DNA from: Halopseudomonas phragmitis
Lineage (GTDB): Bacteria; Pseudomonadota; Gammaproteobacteria; Pseudomonadales; Pseudomonadaceae
NCBI RefSeq assembly: GCF_002056295.1
Contig: NZ_CP020100.1
Coordinates: forward strand, 504,001-568,000
Length of the DNA stretch: 64,000 nt
Direction: 5' to 3'
The notes beneath the pieces are model-generated. The model was not told where the DNA came from, searched no databases, and saw nothing but the letters and a program-made list of their open reading frames with translations. Every line of letters begins with the position of its first letter. Within the stretch, counting starts at the first letter, position 1. A program made the translations under genes and the position numbers. This document shows positions 1 through 9,116 of the stretch, piece after piece.

Positions 1-1115
1 TCAGCTTGAGCGGCCCTTGGGCGACCTTCGCCCTCAACGCCCTGTCGTTCTTCGCGGTCATGGTGGTGCTGCTGACCTGGAAGCGCGAGCGCCAGGTCGC
101 CACCTTCCCGGCCGAACGCCTGCTTGGCGCCATCCGCGCTGGCTGGCGCTACAGCCGGGCCTCAAAACCGCTGCAGGCGGTACTGGTGCGTGCCGCGGTA
201 TTCTTCGTCGGTGCCAGCGCCGGCATGTCGCTACTGCCTTTGATCGTGCGCGGCGAGTTGCAGGGCAGCGCCAGCGACTTCGGCCTGATGCTCGGCAGTG
301 TCGGCGTCGGTGCAGTACTTGGCGCCACCTTGCTGCCGCGCGTTCGCGAGCGCATCAGCAGTGACCGCCTGGTGTTGCTGGCCAGCCTGCTCTACGCCCT
401 GGTGCTGGTGGCTCTGGCCAGCCTGCGCCACTTTGCCGCCTTGCTGCCGGTGATGCTGCTCAGTGGTGCGGCGTGGATCGCCGTACTGTCCAGCCTGCAG
501 GTCGCCGCGCAAACCTCGGTGCCGGACTGGGTCAGGGCGCGGGCTCTTTCCGTCTATATCCTGGTGTTCTTCGGCAGCATGGCCGCCGGCGGCGCGCTCT
601 GGGGGTTCGTCGCCAGTCATGCCTCCATCCCGCTCGCCCTGCTCGCCGCAGCCGGATGCCTGGCGCTGGGCGTGCTACTGACTCCCCGTTTCCCGTTGCC
701 GGTTACCGAAGCCGAGGACCTAGCGCCATCGCTGCACTGGCCAGTGCCGATTCTGGCCAACGAGTCCGACCGCGAACGCGGTCCGGTGATGGTCACGCTG
801 CAATATGACGTCGCGCCGGAGCATGCCATGGCCTTCTGCCAGGCGATGAATGAAGTGGCACGAATGCGCAGACGCAACGGCGCGTTCTCCTGGGGGCTGG
901 TGCAGAACAGCGAGAATCCTCGGCATTGGCAGGAGTTCTTCTTCGACGAGTCCTGGCTCGAACATCTGCGCCATCACGGCCGGGTCACCCGCGCCGAGCA
1001 GCGCATCGAGGCTGCTGCCAGACGATTCCAGAGCCCTGGAGTACCAATTCTCATCGAGCACTTCCTGGTGCCCGCCAAGGACACCCCCCAGCCAGCGGAA
1101 TCAGCGCATGCCTAA
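1..1115 (+). CDS. MFS_3 (EntS-like) exporter, 5' end cut by window
   Basis: The reading frame is open from the first base, so the real start lies outside the window; about 370 residues are visible. Hydrophobic segments in the first ~225 visible residues correspond to the later transmembrane helices of a 12-helix major facilitator. A soluble tail of ~130 residues follows, with a ferredoxin-like fold signature (QYDVAPEHAMAFCQAMNEVA, then WQEFFFDESWLEH). That tail is typical of the MFS_3 family (EntS-type and related effluxers, usually ~520-540 residues), so roughly 150 N-terminal residues are missing. The substrate cannot be deduced. The gene ends 50 bp before the likely hydrolase start and may be co-transcribed with it. 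Confidence 0.85.
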   Translation, partial: SLSGPWATFALNALSFFAVMVVLLTWKRERQVATFPAERLLGAIRAGWRYSRASKPLQAVLVRAAVFFVGASAGMSLLPLIVRGELQGSASDFGLMLGSVGVGAVLGATLLPRVRERISSDRLVLLASLLYALVLVALASLRHFAALLPVMLLSGAAWIAVLSSLQVAAQTSVPDWVRARALSVYILVFFGSMAAGGALWGFVASHASIPLALLAAAGCLALGVLLTPRFPLPVTEAEDLAPSLHWPVPILANESDRERGPVMVTLQYDVAPEHAMAFCQAMNEVARMRRRNGAFSWGLVQNSENPRHWQEFFFDESWLEHLRHHGRVTRAEQRIEAAARRFQSPGVPILIEHFLVPAKDTPQPAESAHA

Positions 1116-1165
1116 CCCTAGCTACAGTGACTGCCCCAGGCAGAGCACGACATACTGAATCGGAC

Positions 1166-1930
1166 ATGCATAGGCACGCTCTGTTCATCCATGGCTGCTG
1201 GCTCACTCCTGCAATTTGGGATTCGTTCCAGCGGCGCTTCAGAGCATGTGGCTATAGCTGCAGCGCACCGTCCTGGCCACAAGACCCGAAAGATCAGCCC
1301 GGAGAGCCCAAACAGCAAATGGCGCAATTGAGTATCCGCTCACTCCTCGCTTACTACGAAGAACACATTCGCACTTTAGACCAACCTCCAGTTTTGATCG
1401 GTCACGACCTCGGCGGCCTGCTGGTGCAATTACTACTCGACCGTGGCCTGGGTCAGGCGGGCATAGCAATCAGCCCGCTACCGCCTCGCGCAAGCCTGCT
1501 AGATTTGTACCGTAGCCGTCACTGGTTGCTACAGTGGGCAGGCTGGCGCAACATGCTGTACATGAGACATGAGTATTTCGCGCACAATATGGCGCAAAAC
1601 CTGACACCGGAGCAGCAATACGCTGCCTATGCGCGACACATCGTACCGGCACCGGGCAGAGTGTTCTTCGAGGCCACGCTTGGGATAGGCAGTCGCCTTG
1701 ATTTCTCCAATGCCGACCGTGCGCCTCTACTACTGGTCGCAGGAGGCCAGGCCCGGACCGTTCGCGCCAACATGGTTGCCGCCACTTATCGTCGCTATCG
1801 ACGCTCGGCAGCCGTAACCAGCTTCAAGCAGTTCCCCGGCTACAGCCACTGGCTGATCGCCGAGCCCGGATGGGAAACAATCGCCGACTACAGCATTGAA
1901 TGGGCGCAGAACCAACTTGGACGCTTCTAG
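1166..1930 (+). CDS. alpha/beta hydrolase fold protein with Asp-type nucleophile elbow
   Basis: This 254-residue cytoplasmic protein has an alpha/beta hydrolase pattern: an HGCW oxyanion-type motif near residue 9, a nucleophile elbow IGHDLGG near residue 75 and a C-terminal catalytic-His candidate (GYSHW). The elbow carries Asp where most esterases have Ser, as in haloalkane dehalogenases and epoxide hydrolases (known for those families). A longer open frame reaches back to 926, but ATG 1166 directly precedes the conserved beta-strand/HG motif, so it is preferred; no strong SD is visible. The 3' end overlaps the kinase gene by 35 bp, which suggests co-transcription with the two-component pair. 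The substrate is unknown. Confidence 0.75.
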   Translation: MHRHALFIHGCWLTPAIWDSFQRRFRACGYSCSAPSWPQDPKDQPGEPKQQMAQLSIRSLLAYYEEHIRTLDQPPVLIGHDLGGLLVQLLLDRGLGQAGIAISPLPPRASLLDLYRSRHWLLQWAGWRNMLYMRHEYFAHNMAQNLTPEQQYAAYARHIVPAPGRVFFEATLGIGSRLDFSNADRAPLLLVAGGQARTVRANMVAATYRRYRRSAAVTSFKQFPGYSHWLIAEPGWETIADYSIEWAQNQLGRF

Positions 1931-4900
1931 ACAACCGCTGGCCTCACTACCCTGCCTCGGCATTGTACTTGGCCTGTTTTGCCTGTTGCTTTTCAGCCCC
2001 GCGGCCCAGGCAGACAGAAGTGTACTGACACAGCAGCTGGAGCATCGCCGCTGGGCACACAACGACGACAGTCCCAGCCAGATCGGGGCTCTGGCCGAAA
2101 CCCGCGATGGCTATCTATGGCTGGGTACCCATGACTCCCTATACCGCTTCGACGGCTTCAAATTCACTGGTTACCACACACCGAACGGTCGTGATTTGGG
2201 CATCGTCTCCAGTCTGCTGACCAGCCACGTCGGGCTATGGGTAGGCCAGCGCAATGGTCGCATTCGCCTGATCACTTCAGAGGAAGAACCGCCGGTCACC
2301 TTCGACCTAGGCCGCGGCGTGATCTACGCCCTGGCGCAAACAGCGGATGGTCGAGTTTGGGCGGCCGCCAACGACGGCCTGATGCGGTTCGACGGTAAGC
2401 ATTGGGAACAACTGGGTAGTGTTGACGGTTTTCTTGGCAGTAATGCCTACAGCCTCTTTGTCGATAGCAGTGACAGACTTTGGGTTGCCGACGAACAACG
2501 CCTCTATTACTTGCAGCCCGGCACAAAGATGCTGCGCGACAGTGGCATTCGAAGCAATCGCACCCGACAAATGTCACAGGCGCCTGACGGGGCGCTGTGG
2601 CTGATCGAAGGCGATCACGAAATCTTGCTTCGGATTGAAACAGACAACCCCCAACAGCAGGCGACTCGCATCCCTGTTGGCGAGCCGGTCAACGCGATGC
2701 TCTTCGACCAATATGGCTACCTGTGGCTGAGTACGGCTGGCGGCGGTCTGCTGCGCGTGACCAACCCCAACGACTATGGCAGTGAAGGTTTCAACTCCAG
2801 CGAGCGGTTTTCCTCACGCGACGGTCTTAGCTCCGACTTCACCAGGTCGTTGTTCGAAGACAGCGAAGGCAGTCTCTGGATCGGCACACACAACGGTCTG
2901 GACCGTCTACGCGAGCGCTTCTTACTGCCTGCTGGCTTTCCAGCCAACGCGCAGAATCTGGCACTTGCTGCCGATGACCAAGGTAATCTCTGGGCGGGTA
3001 GCAGCAACCTACCCGTCATGCGCCTGAACGAAGATGGTCTGCATTACCTGGCCCTGCGCACACCCGTCAGCGCGATCAGCAAAGCCCCTAACGGTTCGGT
3101 CTGGCTGGCCGGCCCCGAAGGCATCTGGCGCAGCATTGACGATCAGATGCAGAAAATCTCTGCCCTCCCCGTCGAGCGCGAACTGGACTCGTCGGTTCGT
3201 ACTCTATTAATTGATCACCAAGATACGCTTTGGCTGTCATTGAATCGCCAGGGCCTCTACGTTCTGCGTCAGGGGCAGTGGCAAAGGTTGCCCGCGCCAA
3301 CTAACAATCCGGCACAACTGATGCCGGTAAGCTCAGGTCTTGCACCTGACGGCCGACGCTGGTTCGGCTACCGCGACAACCTGCTCGTCAGCCACGATGA
3401 TCAGGGCGAACACCACTGGAGCGACACCGACGGGCTTGATATCGGCCATGTAACCGCGATGGCCCATCTATCAAGTCACAGTTGGTTCGGTGGTCAGCGA
3501 GGGTTGGCTCGTTTCGACGGTACGCGGTTCACTACCCTGCCGCTCCCTGATAACGGCCTGTTCGACAATATTTACGCCATCATTCCCGTCGCCAGCGAAC
3601 ATGGCGAAGATCTCTGGGTGCAAGGCAAAGGTGGTATTTTCCAGTTACCGGCCGAGGAAATCGAGCAAGCACTGAAGACCTCCCAACACCATATCATCTA
3701 CCGTACCTATGACCTGCAAGGCGGGCTGGCCAATGACCCGCAGCAGGTGCTCGCCTTGCCCACAGCCGCACTTACCACCCAAGGAAAGTTGTGGTTCGTG
3801 ACCCGCCAGGGCGTTGTCGGGCTGGATCCAGATCGTGCAATACAGAAAAGCACACCGCCCAAGGTGCGCATCGAGTCGATGGTCGTTGACGGCGAAGCAA
3901 TATCACTAAAAACACCGCCAACGTTATCTGCCAGCAGTAAACGCCTGGCTATCGGCTACGGCGCCTTGAGTCTATCCACCCCCGAAGGCCTGCATTTTCT
4001 CTATCGCCTCGATGGTTTCGATAACGACTGGCACTCCGCCGGACGACAACGCGAAGCGACCTATACTGGCCTGCCCGCCGGCGACTACCGCTTTCGCGTG
4101 CGAGCCCTCAACCAGAGGGGGATAGCCAGTGAGCAGGATGCAGAGTTGAGCTTCAGCATCGACCAAGTGTTCTACCGCCATCCTCTGTTCATCCTGGCTG
4201 TAGTTCTGGTCATGCTGGTTATGCTACACCTGCTCTACCGAAGCAATATGCAACGAGCCTCTGAACGTCTGCGTACTCGCCTGGAAGAGCGCCACGACGA
4301 GCGTGAACGAATAGCTCGCGAATTGCACGACACGCTGCTGCAGGGAGTACAGGGACTGATGCTGCATGTACAGGCCGCCGCGGACAGCCTCCCAGCCGAT
4401 CAGCCAGCACGGAGCAAACTGGAAAACGCCTTGGATCGCGCCGATCAGGTGATCGCCGAAGGGCGCGACCGGGTACGCAATCTGCGTCACATTCAAGATG
4501 CTTCGGCCGATCTGCCAAAGACCCTGCGCGAGCTCAAACACCTGCACGGACACACCGACATCGGTTACCACGTCGATATCGAAGGCATACCCTGCCCATT
4601 GCACCCAGTGGTACATGATGAACTCTGCCAGCTTGCCCGTGAAGCCGTCAGCAATGCCTTTCGCCATGCTATGGCCAGCAGTGTGCACGTACAGCTGGAC
4701 TACAACCCTAGACAGTTTTCACTACGGATCAGCGATGACGGGCAAGGTATACCGACCAAGCACCAGCAGAGTGATGAATCCGTTGATCATTGGGGCTTGA
4801 GGGGAATGTACGAACGCGCCGCCAAAATTGGTGCTATCTTGAACATTGAGAGTACACCCGGGCATGGCAGCCAGGTGCAGTTATCCCTTGCCGGTTCACT

Positions 4901-4976
4901 GGCCTACCATCAACCGCAGCCTCGCGCAAAGCGCTGGCTGCAGTGGAAACGATTCGCCAAGAGCTCGCCCCCATGA
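1896..4976 (+). CDS. beta-propeller (Reg_prop) / Y_Y_Y sensor histidine kinase
   Basis: About 1026 residues. A signal-like hydrophobic stretch lies at ~20-40. Repeats of the type DGYLWLGT, DGRVWAA, EGSLWIGTHNGLDRL follow to ~650 and mark two-component-regulator (Reg_prop) propeller blades. A Y_Y_Y domain spans ~657-758 (LYRLDGFDNDW), one transmembrane helix ~763-783, HisKA_3 with phospho-acceptor His811 (RELHDTLLQG), and a HATPase_c domain from ~905 (DDGQGIP, GLRGMYERA). The sensor part is therefore periplasmic and the kinase cytoplasmic. Such propeller sensors are best known for carbohydrate sensing, but the ligand here is unknown. The start is uncertain: TTG 1896 or TTG 1917, since no ATG precedes the first blade. 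It overlaps the regulator gene by ATGA. Confidence 0.85.
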   Translation: MNGRRTNLDASRQPLASLPCLGIVLGLFCLLLFSPAAQADRSVLTQQLEHRRWAHNDDSPSQIGALAETRDGYLWLGTHDSLYRFDGFKFTGYHTPNGRDLGIVSSLLTSHVGLWVGQRNGRIRLITSEEEPPVTFDLGRGVIYALAQTADGRVWAAANDGLMRFDGKHWEQLGSVDGFLGSNAYSLFVDSSDRLWVADEQRLYYLQPGTKMLRDSGIRSNRTRQMSQAPDGALWLIEGDHEILLRIETDNPQQQATRIPVGEPVNAMLFDQYGYLWLSTAGGGLLRVTNPNDYGSEGFNSSERFSSRDGLSSDFTRSLFEDSEGSLWIGTHNGLDRLRERFLLPAGFPANAQNLALAADDQGNLWAGSSNLPVMRLNEDGLHYLALRTPVSAISKAPNGSVWLAGPEGIWRSIDDQMQKISALPVERELDSSVRTLLIDHQDTLWLSLNRQGLYVLRQGQWQRLPAPTNNPAQLMPVSSGLAPDGRRWFGYRDNLLVSHDDQGEHHWSDTDGLDIGHVTAMAHLSSHSWFGGQRGLARFDGTRFTTLPLPDNGLFDNIYAIIPVASEHGEDLWVQGKGGIFQLPAEEIEQALKTSQHHIIYRTYDLQGGLANDPQQVLALPTAALTTQGKLWFVTRQGVVGLDPDRAIQKSTPPKVRIESMVVDGEAISLKTPPTLSASSKRLAIGYGALSLSTPEGLHFLYRLDGFDNDWHSAGRQREATYTGLPAGDYRFRVRALNQRGIASEQDAELSFSIDQVFYRHPLFILAVVLVMLVMLHLLYRSNMQRASERLRTRLEERHDERERIARELHDTLLQGVQGLMLHVQAAADSLPADQPARSKLENALDRADQVIAEGRDRVRNLRHIQDASADLPKTLRELKHLHGHTDIGYHVDIEGIPCPLHPVVHDELCQLAREAVSNAFRHAMASSVHVQLDYNPRQFSLRISDDGQGIPTKHQQSDESVDHWGLRGMYERAAKIGAILNIESTPGHGSQVQLSLAGSLAYHQPQPRAKRWLQWKRFAKSSPP

Positions 4977-5614
4977 CAACCGTCACCCCTATTCGTGTCC
5001 TGGTCGCCGATGATCATCCCCTGCTACGTGAAGGGATCGCTGCGGTACTCGCTGGGCAGTTAGACATTGATCTAGTCGGTGAAGCCAGTGATGGTCGTGA
5101 AGCATTGGACTGCTTTCGGCGCCTGCGCCCGGACGTCACCCTGATGGATCTACAGATGCCATGTATGAACGGCATTGATAGCATTCTGGCGATTCGCGAT
5201 GAATGCCCAGATGCGCGCATCGCTATCCTCACCACCTACCGTGGTGACGTGCGAGCCCTGCATGCCATTCAGGCAGGCGCACAGGCTTATCTGCTCAAGA
5301 GCAGCCTGCGCAAGGAACTGGTCGGAACCATTCGCACACTGGCCGCTGGCAAGCGCCACATTCCCCCAGAGATCGCCACCGATCTAGCCGAGCACTTAGG
5401 CCAGCAGTGTTTGAGTCCACGCGAGATCAGTGTGCTAGAGGCCGCGTCCATAGGCCGCTCAAACAGAGATATTGCACAACAGCTATGCATCAGCGAAGAC
5501 ACGGTCAAGGGCCACATGCGCCTGATCATGGACAAGCTAGGCGCCAAAAACCGCACCCATGCTGTCGTCATTGGAGTTCAGCGCGGCATTCTCGACATCT
5601 TGCCCACACTTTAG
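4973..5614 (+). CDS. NarL/LuxR-family response regulator
   Basis: 213 residues. The receiver domain has acidic residues Asp13/Asp14, phospho-acceptor Asp59 (TLMDLQMP) and a conserved Lys (YLLKSS). A LuxR-type helix-turn-helix fills the C-terminus (LSPREISVLEAASIGRSNRD, then SEDTVKGHM). ATG 4973 forms an ATGA overlap with the kinase stop and starts just before the receiver, so it is preferred over the upstream in-frame ATG at 4943. HisKA_3 kinases pair with NarL-type regulators, so this is the cognate partner. Targets are unknown; the AraC gene just downstream is an obvious candidate. Confidence 0.92.
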   Translation: MTTVTPIRVLVADDHPLLREGIAAVLAGQLDIDLVGEASDGREALDCFRRLRPDVTLMDLQMPCMNGIDSILAIRDECPDARIAILTTYRGDVRALHAIQAGAQAYLLKSSLRKELVGTIRTLAAGKRHIPPEIATDLAEHLGQQCLSPREISVLEAASIGRSNRDIAQQLCISEDTVKGHMRLIMDKLGAKNRTHAVVIGVQRGILDILPTL

Positions 5615-5699
5615 TGTTGATAATGCCCCCTTCCTTGTGAGCTGTGCACTGACGTCAAAGCAGCACATGCTCTGACTGTACTCATAAGGAGGGACTCAA

Positions 5700-6278
5700 A
5701 TGGGTTCATTCGCGGAAATTAAAAGTACTGCGCCACCCCGTTCGCACTCGGAGTGTTGCAATATGCAAACTCTCTCACAGGTCGCCCGCCTGTTAAGAGA
5801 AGCCAAGACCGTGCTTTACGAGGACACCAAGTGCGCATATTGCTACCTGGATCAGGCCGAGGCACTACTAAGTCAACAGGATGTTTACAGTCACTTCAAG
5901 CCCAGTCAGCCGGGCGAACTCAGCCTATGGCAGATGCGACGCGTGGGCGAATACATCAGTCAGAATTGTGATGCCCCCATCCGTACCAGCAGCCTAGCCG
6001 CCCTGATCGGACTTAGTGCCAGCCATTTTTCTCACCTGTTCAGAAAAACCTTCGGTATGACACCTCACGCCTACGCAACACGGATGCGAATAGAGGCTGC
6101 GTGCAAGACGATGCTTGACACTGAGGAGCCGCTGACACATATCGCACATGCTTATGGTTTCTGCGACCAATCACACTTCAGTCGCACCTTCCGCCGCGTG
6201 ATAGGCACAAACCCGCAGGCCTGGAGGCAGAGATACAGTCATGAAGAGCTGCCTCTTCGGGAAATACCTCGTAGGTAG
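5700..6278 (+). CDS. AraC/XylS-family transcriptional regulator
   Basis: 192 residues. A strong SD (AGGAGGG, 5687-5693) sits 6 bp before ATG 5700; a second in-frame ATG at 5763 is less well placed. The C-terminal ~105 residues form the two-helix-turn-helix AraC domain (SLAALIGLSASHFSHLFRKT, then ITHIA-type and GFCDQSHFSRTFRR segments). The N-terminal ~80 residues match no cupin sensor pattern and contain three Cys, so this is a short AraC member without a recognisable ligand pocket. It lies 85 bp after the response regulator in the same direction and may belong to the same signalling unit. Confidence 0.85.
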   Translation: MGSFAEIKSTAPPRSHSECCNMQTLSQVARLLREAKTVLYEDTKCAYCYLDQAEALLSQQDVYSHFKPSQPGELSLWQMRRVGEYISQNCDAPIRTSSLAALIGLSASHFSHLFRKTFGMTPHAYATRMRIEAACKTMLDTEEPLTHIAHAYGFCDQSHFSRTFRRVIGTNPQAWRQRYSHEELPLREIPRR

Positions 6279-6327
6279 AGGCCTTATCCATTACGCCAAT
6301 AACCTGAGCCTGCCCCAGGCTCCGATC

Positions 6328-7080
6328 TCACCTGAGCATCCTGCGCGCCAACGGCAGCCAAAACAAATAGGGCAGACTCCTCACCCCCTTCATCAGCCAG
6401 CCAAATCCCCTGGGCACAAGAATCTCAAAGCGCCGCCCATCCACCTCACGCAGCACGGCGGCGGCGACCTGAGCCGGTTCGGTCAGCCCAGGCATCGGGA
6501 AGTCATTCTTGTCGGTTAGCGGGGTGCGCACAAAGCCCGGGCAGATGAGCCGCAGGCGCACTCCATCGCGGGCGAATTCGGGCTGCAAGGATTCAGCCAG
6601 GCTGATCAGCGCGGCCTTGGTCGCCCCATAGGGAGCGGCATAGGGTAACCCGCGATAACCCGCAACACTGGCGGTTATCATGATCTGCCCTCGCTTGCGC
6701 TCACGCATGCACCGCTGCAGCGCATCCAACCCATGAACCACGCCGATGTAGTTAACCTGCATCAGACGGACAAAGAGCGCCGCACTAAAGTCATCCAGCG
6801 CCATCGGCTCATAATCTCCGGCATTGAGAATCGCCGTGTCGATTTCCCCCCAACGGGCCTCAATCGCCGCCACAGCCCGGTGCATGGCATCCAGATCGGT
6901 TACATCAACCGGAACGGCAAACAGCCGCTCTGGGTCCTGCGCTGCCTGCTGATGCAACAGCTCTGCCCGCCGGGCCGACAGGGCCACTCGCCAGCCGGCC
7001 CGGTGAAAAACATCAACCAGCGCGGCGCCAATGCCGGTACTGGCTCCGACCACCCACAGCGTACGTTGTACCTGTGACAT
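6328..7080 (-). CDS. short-chain dehydrogenase/reductase
   Basis: 250-residue classical SDR. The NAD(P) loop GASTGIG is at 12-18, NAG at 86-88, a catalytic Ser at 138 (ITASVAG) and YxxxK at Tyr151/Lys155. It uses a nicotinamide cofactor to reduce or oxidise an unidentified alcohol or ketone in the cytoplasm. It is divergent from the MFS / chalcone-isomerase-like / photolyase run and its promoter lies in the shared intergenic region. In pseudomonads SDRs of this type occur in photolyase-linked light-response clusters (family knowledge); the role here is inferred from that. Confidence 0.88.
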   Translation of the reverse strand: MSQVQRTLWVVGASTGIGAALVDVFHRAGWRVALSARRAELLHQQAAQDPERLFAVPVDVTDLDAMHRAVAAIEARWGEIDTAILNAGDYEPMALDDFSAALFVRLMQVNYIGVVHGLDALQRCMRERKRGQIMITASVAGYRGLPYAAPYGATKAALISLAESLQPEFARDGVRLRLICPGFVRTPLTDKNDFPMPGLTEPAQVAAAVLREVDGRRFEILVPRGFGWLMKGVRSLPYLFWLPLARRMLR

Positions 7081-7178
7081 GACAAAAACCTATACAAGTG
7101 AATGCCGATATATCCAAGAGCCGCCTGCTCAAAGGACCAATGACTCAGTAAATCATCACACAGCAACATTAGACAAAT

Positions 7179-7209
7179 ATTATACAAAAGAAATAATATA
7201 CCTATACAA
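7179..7209 (-). promoter_or_regulatory. candidate MerR-type promoter of the SDR gene
   Basis: On the minus strand a -35 TTGTAT (7209-7204) is separated by exactly 19 bp from a perfect -10 TATAAT (7184-7179). A 19-bp spacer is the hallmark of promoters activated by MerR-family regulators. The heptamer TATACAA (plus strand) occurs at 7203-7209 and 7181-7187, 22 bp apart, and again at 7091-7097 closer to the SDR start. For the divergent MFS gene, TAGACA (7170-7175), 18 bp and TAATAT (7194-7199) could serve as promoter with the same heptamer in its spacer. Confidence 0.55.
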
Positions 7210-7224
7210 AATAGAGCCAAAGCC

Positions 7225-8559
7225 ATGACCAATGTGACCTGCACCGCACCTGCTGCGAACGACCCGGCCAACCGGATCGGTACTCGGCTGGCCTATGGCT
7301 TGCCGGGGCTACCCCTGGCCATGCTTGGCGTTCCGCTGTACGTCTATTTGCCGCCCTTTTATGCAGCCCAGGTGGGGCTGGGGCTGGCGGCTGTCGGTAC
7401 CGCGTTGATGCTGACCCGGCTGTTCGATGTGTTGAGCGATCCGCTCATCGGTTACCTGGCCGATCGCCTGCCAGCCGCCTATCGACGGCGCCTGATGATG
7501 CTGATCGGCACTCCGCTATTGCTGTTTGCCCTCCATCGCCTGTTACTGCCACCACCCGCCATCGGCCTGGCCTATCTCTATGGCTGGGCGCTACTGGCCT
7601 ATCTGGGCTGGACCATGGTTACCCTGCCCTATCAGGCCTGGGGGGCGGAAGCGACTTTGAACTCGCATGGCCGCACCCGGCTGGCCACCAGCCGCGAAGG
7701 GTTCGCCATTGTCGGTATCGTGCTGGCGGCTGCCTTGCCGCTATTGATCGGCAGCGAAGACCCGGCGCGGGTTCTGGCTGCGGTCGCCATGCTGGTTCTG
7801 GTGCTGCTCCCGCTAGCGGTACTGCTGCTGTTTTGGCGCGTGCCGGAAACCGGCAAGCCCCAACCAGCCCAGTCCTGGCGGACCGGCCTGCGGCTGATTC
7901 GTAGCCAGCTGGCACTGCGTACCTTGCTGGGCGCCCACTTTCTCAACAGCCTGGCCAACGGCCTGCCGGCAGCGCTGTTTATCCTGTTCGTCAGCCACCG
8001 GCTGCAGGTTGAGTCCGCCTTGGGGCCGCTGCTGTTGCTGTACTTCGGCGCCGGAGTTATCGCACTGCCCGGCTGGAGCCTGCTTGCCCGCCATCTGGGC
8101 AAGCGTCTGGCCTGGCTGGCGTCGGTTTTGCTGGCGGCCAGCGCCTTCGTCGTAGTGCCATGGCTCGGACCCGGCGATCTGCTGGCCTTTGCTCTGGTGT
8201 GCCTGATTTCCGGGCTGTCGCTGGGCGCCGACCTGGCCTTGCCAGCCTCCATTCTCGGCGATCTGGCCGACGAGCAAAGCCACACCGGACTGCTGTTTGG
8301 CTTGCTGGGGCTGGTTGGCAAGCTGGCTCTGGCCATAGCGGTTGGCCTGGGCTTCGGCCTGCTGGAGTTGAGCGGCTTCCAGGGCGCGGACACAGACTCC
8401 ACCGGCATGCTGGCCCTGCTCTACGGCGGAGTGCCGGTAGCCCTGAAACTGCTCGGCGGCTGGCTGATCTGGTCGCCGCTTGGGCGTCATTACCGGCCAG
8501 CGGCGCTGACCAGCGCGGCCGCAGAGCCCCTGCCGCAGTCACGCCAGCCACTCCCTTAG
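7225..8559 (+). CDS. MFS transporter, glycoside-pentoside-hexuronide (MFS_2)-like
   Basis: 444 residues with about 12 hydrophobic helices. The N-terminal half has the GPH/MFS_2 pattern: LTRLFDVLSDPLIGYLADR, a cytoplasmic Arg-rich loop (YRRRLMM), then GWTMVTLPYQAWGAEAT. The product is an inner-membrane secondary transporter of unknown substrate. It is followed after 13 bp by the chalcone-isomerase-like gene and then the photolyase gene. A GPH-type carrier in this neighbourhood is a recurring arrangement in pseudomonads. No good SD is visible before ATG 7225. Confidence 0.85.
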   Translation: MTNVTCTAPAANDPANRIGTRLAYGLPGLPLAMLGVPLYVYLPPFYAAQVGLGLAAVGTALMLTRLFDVLSDPLIGYLADRLPAAYRRRLMMLIGTPLLLFALHRLLLPPPAIGLAYLYGWALLAYLGWTMVTLPYQAWGAEATLNSHGRTRLATSREGFAIVGIVLAAALPLLIGSEDPARVLAAVAMLVLVLLPLAVLLLFWRVPETGKPQPAQSWRTGLRLIRSQLALRTLLGAHFLNSLANGLPAALFILFVSHRLQVESALGPLLLLYFGAGVIALPGWSLLARHLGKRLAWLASVLLAASAFVVVPWLGPGDLLAFALVCLISGLSLGADLALPASILGDLADEQSHTGLLFGLLGLVGKLALAIAVGLGFGLLELSGFQGADTDSTGMLALLYGGVPVALKLLGGWLIWSPLGRHYRPAALTSAAAEPLPQSRQPLP

Positions 8560-8572
8560 CGAGGTCGCCACA

Positions 8573-9082
8573 ATGAAACCGCTTGCTCTGTTCATGACAC
8601 TGATCCTGGCACTGCCGGCCACCGCCAGCCCGTCCAGCCTGACCCTGTTCGGTGAAGGCACCGCCAGCTACCTGCTGGTACGGGTCTACGACGCTCGACT
8701 TTATGCCCCAGCGCAAACACCCGTTGACCGCCTGCTGGATCAACACACGCCACGCCGGCTGAGCCTGGAATACCGCGTGGCCATCGACCGCGCGGATATC
8801 GAAACTGCCGCCTGGCGCACGCTTGAGCGCCAGCACGACAGTACCCGGCTGGCCGCACTGCGCCCCGCCATTGATCAACTCCATGGCGCCATGCAGTCGG
8901 TCCAGCCCGGCGACCGCTACCTGCTGGAATACCAGGGCGACGGTACTCTGGAACTGTACTTCAACGAACAACCGGTGATCCGTCTCCAGAACCCGGAATT
9001 GGCCGAGGTATATTTCGGCATCTGGTTGGGCGAGCCGCCGCTCTCACCCCGGCTCCGCGCCCAACTGATCGGCCGGCGCTGA
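8573..9082 (+). CDS. chalcone isomerase-like periplasmic protein
   Basis: 169 residues. An N-terminal signal peptide (MKPLALFMTLILALPATAS) is followed by LTLFGEGTASYLLVRVYDAR and a C-terminal YFGIWLGEPPLSPRLRAQL segment, the pattern of bacterial chalcone-isomerase-like (Chalcone_3) proteins. These are exported and, unlike plant enzymes, have no established flavonoid role. The gene sits 13 bp after the MFS gene with an SD-like GCGAGG upstream and 34 bp before the photolyase, so co-transcription is likely. Confidence 0.8.
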   Translation: MKPLALFMTLILALPATASPSSLTLFGEGTASYLLVRVYDARLYAPAQTPVDRLLDQHTPRRLSLEYRVAIDRADIETAAWRTLERQHDSTRLAALRPAIDQLHGAMQSVQPGDRYLLEYQGDGTLELYFNEQPVIRLQNPELAEVYFGIWLGEPPLSPRLRAQLIGRR

Positions 9083-9116
9083 GCGTGCTGCCTGCCAGCC
9101 GCTGGGCAAGAACCCA

